Positions 56,166 through 64,000 of a stretch of DNA of 64,000 nt are shown piece after piece (positions within the stretch are counted from its first letter, which is position 1; each line of letters opens with the position of its first letter). Made by a program: the position numbers and the translations under genes. Location: the NCBI GenBank assembly GCA_034401795.1, contig CM067372.1:14173070-14237069 (forward strand). The letters are read 5' to 3'. This DNA is from Chaetoderma sp. LZ-2023a. Taxonomy: Eukaryota > Mollusca > Caudofoveata > Chaetodermatida > Chaetodermatidae. The notes beneath the pieces are model-generated. The model was not told the DNA's origin, searched no databases, and worked only from the letters and a program-made list of their open reading frames with translations.

Positions 56166-58466
56166 ATCAGAAAGATTAGCGATCACTTCCTGTTGACAGG
56201 TTAGATCCAGTTGTAGAGCCGTACATCAGAAAGATTAGCGATCACTTCCTGTTGACAGGTTAGATCCAGTTGTAGAGCCGTATATCAGAAAGATTAGTGA
56301 TCACTTCCTGTTGACAGGTTAGATCCAGTTGTAGAGCCGTACATCAGAAAGATTAGTGATCACTTCCTGTTGACAGGTTAGATCCAGTTGTAGAGCCGTA
56401 TATCAGAAAGATTAGCGATCACTTCCTGTTGACAGGTTAGATCCAGTTGTAGAGCCGTACATCAGAAAGATTAGCGATCACTTCCTGTTGACAGGTTAGA
56501 TCCAGTTGTAGAGCCGTACATCAGAAAGATTAGTGATCACTTCCTGTTGACAGGTTAGATCCAGTTGTAGAGGCGTATATCAGAAAGATTAGCGATCACT
56601 TCCTGTTGACAGGTTAGATCCAGTTGTAGAGCCGTACATCAGAAAGATTAGTGATCACTTCCTGTTGACAGGTTAGATCCAGTTGTAGAGCCGTATATCA
56701 GAAAGATTAGCGATCACTTCCTGTTGACAGGTTAGATCCAGTTGTAGAGCCGTATATCAGAAAGATTAGCGATCACTTCCTGTTGACAGGTTAGATCCAG
56801 TTGTAGAGCCGTACATCAGAAAGATTAGTGATCACTTCCTGTTGACAGGTTAGATCCAGTTGTAGAGCCGTATATCAGAAAGATTAGCGATCACTTCCTG
56901 TTGACAGGTTAGATCCAGTTGTAGAGCCGTATATCAGAAAGATTAGCGATCACTTCCTGTTGACAGGTTAGATCCAGTTGTAGAGCCGTATATCAGAAAG
57001 ATTAGCGATCACTTCCTGTTGACAGGTTAGATCCAGTTGTAGAGCCGTATATCAGAAAGATTAGCGATCACTTCCTGTTGACAGGTTAGATCCAGTTGTA
57101 GAGCCGTATATCAGAAAGATTAGTGATCACTTCCTGTTGACAGGTTAGATCCAGTTGTAGAGCCGTACATCAGAAAGATTAGTGATCACTTCCTGTTGAC
57201 AGGTTAGATCCAGTTGTAGAGCCGTATATCAGAAAGATTAGCGATCACTTCCTGTTGACAGGTTAGATCCAGTTGTAGAGCCGTATATCAGAAAGATTAG
57301 TGATCACTTCCTGTTGACAGGTTAGATCCAGTTGTAGAGCCGTATATCAGAAAGATTAGCGATCACTTCCTGTTGACAGGTTAGATCCAGTTGTAGAGCC
57401 GTACATCAGAAAGATTAGCGATCACTTCCTGTTGACAGGTTAGATCCAGTTGTAGAGCCGTATATCAGAAAGATTAGCGATCACTTCCTGTTGACAGGTT
57501 AGATCCAGTTGTAGAGCCGTATATCAGAAAGATTAGCGATCACTTCCTGTTGACAGGTTAGATCCAGTTGTAGAGGCGTATATCAGAAAGATTAGTGATC
57601 ACTTCCTGTTGACAGGTTAGATCCAGTTGTAGAGCCGTATATCAGAAAGATTAGCGATCACTTCCTGTTGACAGGTTAGATCCAGTTGTAGAGCCGTACA
57701 TCAGAAAGATTAGTGATCACTTCCTGTTGACAGGTTAGATCCAGTTGTAGAGCCGTACATCAGAAAGATTAGTGATCACTTCCTGTTGACAGGTTAGATC
57801 CAGTTGTAGAGCCGTATATCAGAAAGATTAGCGATCACTTCCTGTTGACAGGTTAGATCCAGTTGTAGAGCCGTACATCAGAAAGATTAGTGATCACTTC
57901 CTGTTGACAGGTTAGATGCAGTTGTAGAGCCGTACATCAGAAAGATTAGTGATCACTTCCTGTTGACAGGTTAGATCCAGTTGTAGAGCCGTACATCAGA
58001 AAGATTAGCGATCACTTCCTGTTGACAGGTTAGATCCAGTTGTAGAGCCGTATATCAGAAAGATTAGTGATCACTTCCTGTTGACAGGTTAGATGCAGTT
58101 GTAGAGCCGTACATCAGAAAGATTAGTGATCACTTCCTGTTGACAGGTTAGATGCAGTTGTAGAGCCGTACATCAGAAAGATTAGTGATCACTTCCTGTT
58201 GACAGGTTAGATCCAGTTGTAGAGCCGTATATCAGAAAGATTAGTGATCACTTCCTGTTGACAGGTTAGATGCAGTTGTAGAGCCGTACATCAGAAAGAT
58301 TAGTGATCACTTCCTGTTGACAGGTTAGATGCAGTTGTAGAGCCGTATATCAGAAAGATTAGTGATCACTTCCTGTTGACAGGTTAGATGCAGTTGTAGA
58401 GCCGTACATCAGAAAGATTAGTGATCACTTCCTGTTGACAGGTTAGATCCAGTTGTAGAGCCGTAT
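56166..58466 (+). repeat. 59-bp minisatellite, 39 copies
   Basis: The unit starts ATCAGAAAGATTAGYGATCA, contains the small hairpin CCTGT-TG-ACAGG, and ends AGAGCCGTAY. The first unit begins at 56,166 and a 40th partial start is at 58,467, a span of exactly 39 x 59. Variation is almost confined to four sites: AGCG/AGTG, GTACA/GTATA, GATCC/GATGC and GAGCC/GAGGC. Copy number may be limited by assembly. Confidence 0.97.
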
Positions 58467-60059
58467 ATCGATTTTTATTCCTTCTTATTAGACCATTGAA
58501 TATCTGAAAACGGCCGATATGTGTATGAGTTGTCAGATAATATATTTACGCATTCGAGTTGCATTTACGAAACTTATAAACCATTGACAGTTTTTGAGTT
58601 TCCTTGTCATATTTGCTTAATTGTTGAAAAAAATCACATTTTAATCGAGCATGATTTTGTCCTGACAAATTTTGAGATAATTTGCGATGGCAGTTGAGAA
58701 ATTACATCGCTTCCCGGAATACAAGCAGTGTACTTTGTCACACATACAAACATTGCTTAGTCGCCTGTTGTTGACGTTCGATAACGATTGTCTGCTAGAC
58801 TCTTATGCTATCGACGTGCACAGTGCATTACTATGAAATATTTCGTGCCTTTGAAGCAAACATTAAGTGTCAACAAACCGGGTTGGAAAAAAAAAATAAT
58901 TTAATCGATTTTTTTGATTTAAACAGATTTTTTCGATTTTTTATTTTTAAGGTTTTTTTTACTAGAACTCTAACAAAATTGTTTTTTTTAACATGCACTC
59001 ATGTTCGGAACTAAATAGAATATAATCTATACAATGTGGACTTTATTTATACTACTAAAATGTATTATGACAATAAGCATCCCAGAATTTCTACTTGTTG
59101 TTCTTAAGACATTTTTGAATTTGTTGTCATATTTTGAAATAACTGCAGTTCTACTGGACGGGTCATGGCGATTGTCCAAATTTTCATGGTTTGTCTACAC
59201 TCGATGGGCTGGCTACATTTTATCCGTCTTAATATTTTGTGGATAAAATTTGTATACAACTATATAACTCTGGACATGGTATAAAATATTTTGAATACAA
59301 TTTAACTGAATGTAGTTGGCAATAACTGTCGGTCAAATTAGTTTGAAAATATTCAGCCGGTCTAGAATTGTTATTGTCTAGTGACTGTCAGCAGTCAAAG
59401 TCAAGTCAGTTAAAATAATACCCACAGAACTGTTATAAATAGTATTGGTCTGTGGTGTGTTTACGCATCAAATAACAACTAAGGAAAGTTTCCACTAACT
59501 GTACTGATAGAAATAAACATTCTTACTTCGTATATTAGCATAATATTGTATAACCAGGCCTATTAACTATCTGAAACAATAGCTACAATAACTTTTAACA
59601 AATAAAAAAATCTAGAAATTTTATAGTGCAAATGAGATGAGTTGAGGAGGAAAAAGAAAAATTATAAAAAAATAAAAAGTTGACTTTTTCAGCTTGATTT
59701 AATCATGTGATTTAATCAATTTGATTAAACCAAAACAACCCTGTCAACAAACATTCAAGACATTCTTTAAAAGGCCTGATGATGCATCAACATCATCATC
59801 CCAAAATATTACCGAATCAGGGTCAGAAAGCAGCCAATCTGCGGAAAGCACAATTGCTGAAAACTTGCCCCTGGACAACTCTCCCTCAGTGAAAAAGACA
59901 CTGCTGAATATCTTGACTGTGTAATAAATTACCATGGCTTTTGCAGTTATCGTACAGTGATAGATGAGTTATGGTGGAATAACAACATGAACAACACAAA
60001 AAAAATGTAGGTAGAACAAAATTCTTATTTCTACCCCTGGACATCATGCTTATTGTTAG
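58467..60059. other. Intron 3 sequence, no gene recognised
   Basis: A/T-rich. A 67-codon frame at 59,721-59,924 (QQTFKTFFKRPDDASTSSSQ...) vaguely recalls the N-termini of hAT/ZMYM-type proteins, but is too short to call. A dispersed repeat piece (GTCAAATTAGTTTGAAAATATTCA) is at about 59,332. Confidence 0.4.
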
Positions 60060-61690
60060 GTCACCTGGCCAGAATGGCTGAGTGAGCTAATGCCATGGCG
60101 ATCTTCCGTTGTCCAGTGTTTGCTTAAAAACGTAACTCCTCATTAAGCGCTTGGTGATTTCAACCTAATTTGGCTGGAATCTTAGATTTTATGACAAACT
60201 TACTGGAAATTATCAAAATGCTTACTGGAAAGTGTCAAACTGCTTACTGGAAATTGTCAAAATGCTTACTGGAAATTGTCAAAATGCTTACTGGAAATTG
60301 TCAAAATGCTTACTGGAAATTGTCAAAATGCTTATTGGAAATTGTCAAAATGCTTACTGGAAATTGTCAAACTGCTTACAGGAAATTGTCAAAATGCTTA
60401 TTGGAAATTGTCAAAATGCTTACTGGAAAGTGTCAAACTGCTTACTGGAAATTGTCAAAATGCTTATTGGAAATTGTCAAAATGCTTACTGGAAATTGTC
60501 AAAATGCTTACTGGAAATTGTCAAAATGCTTATTGGAAATTGTCAAAATGCTTACTGGAAATTGTCAAACTGCTTACAGGAAATTGTCAAAATGCTTATT
60601 GGAAATTGTCAAAATGCTTACTGGAAATTGTCAAAATGCTTACTGGAAATTGTCAAAATGCTTACTGGAAATTGTCAAAATGCTTATTGGAAATTGTCAA
60701 ACTGCTTACTGGAAATTGTCAAAATGCTTACTGGAAATTGTCAAAATGCTTACTGGAAATTGTCAAAATGCTTACTGGAAATTGTCAAAACTGCTACTCA
60801 GTCTCTTCATGAACCATGTTAACCACTTGGTGGATTTGAACCTAATTTTCCTGGTAGGGATCTATCTATCTATGTGTGTAGGGTTCAGAACTTATATGCA
60901 GAATTTTGATTGGTCAATTTCTTTTGTGAAAATCTTAGATCTTACAGGGAATTGTCAAAATGATACTCCTCATTATCCACTTGGGCCTTGGCAGATTTTA
61001 AATAATTTGACGGGAAGGACCCTTATACGGTTAGGGTTCGGAATATATATACAGAATTTTGATTGGTCAAACTTGGTGAAAATCTAAATTGTATGAAAAA
61101 TCTACCAGAAATTGTCAACACGCTACTCATGATTTACCGCTTGATGGATTCCATCCATAGTTGGCTGAACGAGCCATATCAGGGTAGGTTCTAAAACTTC
61201 TATTCAGAATTTTGTTTGGTCAAATTTTTTGGTGAAAATCTACGAAAATTTACTGAAACTTGTCACAAAGCTTCTCCTTAGCTGTATATCAGATTTCAAT
61301 AGGATTTGGCTACATTAACCATATCGTAGTAGTCTAAACTGTAACTGCTTTGTGGGTTTTATCAAAATTAAACTGGAAGGATTCTGTTGTGGTAGCCTCT
61401 AGAACTTCTATTCAGAATTTTGGTTGGTCTTTTGAAAATTTTCTGGATCCATTTAAAGAGAGGCTACTACTTAAATAATGGCTCAGTTGGAATGAAACCT
61501 GGATGGAATGACCGTATGGCAGTAGACTTCGACATATGAAACGAGAATTTTGATTGGTCAATTCCTTTGGTAACCATCCTATAATTTTCGAAAATTATTC
61601 ATCAGGTCTATTTAAATGCAAATGGTTCAAATGCTAGTGCTCCGGGTGAGCGTCACAGGCCCTTGAGCATCCTGTTAATGCTTATTTAAT
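60060..61690 (+). repeat. Older diverged repeat with an expanded 22-bp core
   Basis: Around the 22-bp array lie blocks of about 150-170 bp: CAGAATTTTGATTGGTCAA, GTGAAAATCTA, TACTGRAAATTGTCA, GCTACTCnT, then a CGCTTGATGGATTt-type segment. They recur imperfectly at about 60,895, 61,055, 61,205, 61,410 and 61,548. The 22-bp unit resembles the GAAATTGTCA part of this block. GGTCACCTGGCC and GAGCTAATGCCATGGCGA at 60,059-60,110 may be its beginning. Confidence 0.65.
60199..60790 (+). repeat. 22-bp tandem array, about 27 copies, with 198-bp higher-order period
   Basis: The unit is TTACTGGAAATTGTCAAA plus ATGC. Variant units recur nine units apart: AGTGTCAAAC at 60,231 and 60,429; ACTGCTTACAGG at 60,371 and 60,569. 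Because 22 is not a multiple of 3 and the unit has no stop, all three + frames stay open across it. Confidence 0.95.
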
Positions 61691-62703
61691 CCAGACAACA
61701 TGGATATTATGGGTTAACCCAGTATCACTACTTATTCCCCGCACAAAATCTTTATACCCTGCCAAAGAATTTGTGGTGTATTCAAAGTTAGATTACCCCT
61801 ACCTATGACAGTACAAGTCATGCCCAAATTAAATGCTTGCAAAGTACCCCATATAAAAAGATGCTTTTCTAGTGCAAAATATCGCTTAATATCTATCTCC
61901 AAATATTTAGATACCTCCAGAATCATGGATATTTGAACAAAAAAAATTAACATGGAGTTCACCAAAAAATAGGTGGTGTAGCCCAATTTAAAGGGCAATC
62001 TAAATCCCTAACATGGCTATTATTTGTTGGTGCCATACGCTGAGCGGGCGAACGTGGTGGTATAGTTGTTTTGGGAACTTATCTTCATTACTGTTTAGCT
62101 ATTCAATTTGGGCCTTCATATGTAATGTTGATTGGACTGGACTACATCTGGAAAGTGTAAAAACAACCTATCAACCTATCCAAATAGATGATGATCTGAC
62201 ATCTAAGATGGCCGACAGCCATCGGTGACCAACTTGGAAACTGCTGTGCAGATGTCTGGATGATAACTCCGCTACCATTCGACATTTATCAGATCGCTTT
62301 GAAACTACATGGATTAGGTCTGGTGAAGAAACCGTTTGAAATCAACGATGATCAGAAATCCAAGATGGCCATCCATCTTCTATTGACTAGATTTTGACCA
62401 ATATCTCCCAAAAACATAAATGAAGCTCGCCCATTAGGTTGCTACTCATCACAAAGTTATGTGGTGCATTCTGGGATACTGTTTGATTACATGAGATTGT
62501 GTCTCTTATTCTACGCATTACTCTTACACTTCTGTAATAGTTAAATCTGCTTCATGCTGTAATGCGGACAACTTGAAGCGCTCACCATTCAGAGGATGTG
62601 TTGAAAGCAGTCACCTGTGACCTGACCAGCAGCTGGTGGCATCTACACAATGGTTTACAATTTGTAGAAAAAGGGCCAAGTGACTTATAAAGTGTTGTGC
62701 ATC
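61691..62703. other. Intron 3 sequence, no gene recognised
   Basis: Two diverged copies of a segment containing GATGATCnGAnATCnAAGATGGCC lie at about 62,187 and 62,349. No coding signal. Confidence 0.4.
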
Positions 62704-62934
62704 CACTTGTTTATCCACGGGCTGCACGGTCTACCCACTAGGGCTGCACGGTTTACCCACTAGGGCTGCACGGTTTATCCACTAGGGTTGCGCAGTTTAT
62801 CCACTAGGGCTGCACGGTTTATCCACTAGGGGTGCGCACTTTATTCACTAGGTGTGGGCAGTTTATCCACTAGGGCAGCATGGTTTATCCACTAGGGCTG
62901 CACTGTTTATCCACTAGGGCTGCATGGTTTAACT
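62704..62934 (+). repeat. Second 22-bp tandem array, about 10 copies
   Basis: The unit reads GGGCTGCACGGTTTATCCAC plus TA. It is unrelated to the array at 60.2 kb, and units differ by 1-6 bases. Confidence 0.93.
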
Positions 62935-63421
62935 TACAGCCATGTCAGTGACCATATCACTTCAAATCGGTTTTAGCGTAATATCCGTTTTATGCGTGTG
63001 GTCGCATGTCATAAATAGGTCCTAAAACTGTTTCATTGTCAAAATTGAACAATTTAAAAATAATATTTGGGCTAAATCTAGACACAATTCCCTTCCAAAA
63101 ACTGCAAACTAAATGTGTTTATCTATTATATTTGTGAAGATATGTGGATGTGAACATGTGTCATTACATTGGGAATGCATTGAAAAGCTTTAACGTGTTT
63201 GTCATTTTCTCAATGAAAAACCTCTTGTGTGTAACTGTATAATTTTTTTGTTTTCCATCCAAATTGAATCTCGTGTTTTGCAAAATATTCATAATGTGTT
63301 TTCTATTATATCTACAAAATAAGGAAATGTCAGTAATAACAAATATATAATATTAACTCTTACAACTCTGATGTTAAAATTCTCTATTTTTACTTAGACA
63401 CTAGTGAACATACCGGCATGT

Positions 63422-63490
63422 ACATTTTGGAAACAGTTTTGGTGGAAGGTGTTGCAGCAACATCTTCCAGCATAATTGTTTCCAAAATGT
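63422..63490 (+). ncRNA. Near-perfect hairpin, candidate miRNA precursor or short MITE
   Basis: Two 34-base arms (start ACATTTTGGAAACA; end TGTTTCCAAAATGT) pair at 32 of 34 positions counting two G-U pairs, closing on a loop of about five bases. Outside lie GGCATGT and GCC. It is in RPL18 intron 3 on the same strand. The overlapping 62-codon open frame is not recognisable. Expression is unknown. Confidence 0.4.
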
Positions 63491-64000
63491 GCCTCAATTT
63501 GTCTTTGAAAACAGTTTTAAAAACTATATCTGATGTCAGAGTGCTGGGAGTTAACATTATTTGTCAAAAGCAGAGAACCTTAATGCAAAATACTCAAATT
63601 ATGTAACTCTGTCATATCTAAATGAAGATATCCAAAAAGAGAAGTTTTAAAATAATATCAAACACTTTGCAGTACAAAAAATGCTTCACAAGAGTAGGTA
63701 TAGAGCACCTGATATAGTCATGGTCAATGACCCTGAGCACAAAGGTGTCATTGTCCTCGAGTAAATCTATCCTGACATAAATAATGCAGCCAACTGGAAT
63801 AACCACATCTTCCTTTCTCATATGTTTATAGATAGGACCTTTCTTATTTGATTTAATGGGATTATAGTAATAACCAGGAACAACTGTTTCTTACATGTGT
63901 CCTGAACTACAAATGTCATGAATGTTGTAACGTTTTCTTGAAGACAACCCACACCATCAGACGCAACGTGAAACAGAAAATAATCACCCATCGATTCAAT
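63491..64000. other. Intron 3 sequence to window end, no gene seen
   Basis: Short frames only, with no match to the next RPL18 exon. Confidence 0.4.

Noticed and set aside
56166-58466. CRISPR-like regular repeats
   Set aside because: Units are directly adjacent with no unique spacers, in an animal intron. It is a minisatellite.
59721-59924. 67-codon frame resembling a hAT/ZMYM protein N-terminus
   Set aside because: The resemblance is limited to a short FFKRP-type motif and Ser-rich sequence, not enough to call a transposase.
60170-61087. Three overlapping open frames of 305, 196 and 178 codons with a repeated KMLTGNCQNAYWKLS pattern
   Set aside because: The 22-bp unit has no stop in any + frame and 22 is not divisible by 3, so all frames stay open automatically. 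No domain or conserved start.

Overview
The window is eukaryotic, and almost certainly from a marine invertebrate animal. It has spliced exons of a metazoan ribosomal protein gene (eL18/RPL18), several families of non-LTR, Gypsy-like and DIRS-like retroelements, fold-back elements and long satellite arrays. The repertoire would fit a lophotrochozoan such as a mollusc, but the species is not shown by the sequence. I see no bacterial gene organisation.

Layout. 1-1448: 3' part of a non-LTR retrotransposon. 1449-6030: a decayed Gypsy-type element (copy A, + strand) with a 2.1 kb LTR. 7.4-9.7 kb: a promoter-like block, a zinc-finger reading frame with three in-frame stops, and a cluster of hairpins. 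10,447-16,773: a second copy of the Gypsy family (copy B, - strand) with an in-frame loss of RT/RNase H. 17.4-18.2 kb: two back-to-back promoter-like modules, one carrying a perfect heat-shock element. 18,856-20,985: a solo LTR of the same Gypsy family. 21-24.9 kb: LINE scraps, microsatellites and a diverged tandem repeat field. 24.96-40.45 kb: one LINE split by two LTR-element insertions. The first is a full-length 9,957 bp env-bearing element (26,709-36,665, 4-bp duplication ATAG). The second is an internally deleted relative on the - strand (38,221-40,346, duplication ACGC). 40.5-42.6 kb: an (ACT)n array and the 3' end of another LINE.

From 42,856 to beyond the right edge runs the only host gene I can recognise, RPL18 on the + strand. 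Exon 1 (TOP-like leader and ATG), exon 2 and exon 3 are present with intact splice sites. Intron 2 is about 12.2 kb and contains a degenerate DIRS-type element (about 45.85-50.71 kb) and several fold-back repeats. Intron 3 extends at least 8.6 kb to the window end. It holds a 39-copy 59-bp minisatellite, a 22-bp array with a 198-bp higher-order period, a second unrelated 22-bp array, and an almost perfect 34-bp-stem hairpin. The later RPL18 exons are not in the window.

How the parts relate: the left 42 kb is layered mobile DNA in which the insertion order can be partly read (LINE first, then LTR elements). The right 21 kb is one transcription unit of a housekeeping gene inflated by repeats. 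Retroelement calls rest on visible catalytic motifs, LTR pairs and target duplications. No database search was possible, so family names are by motif only.
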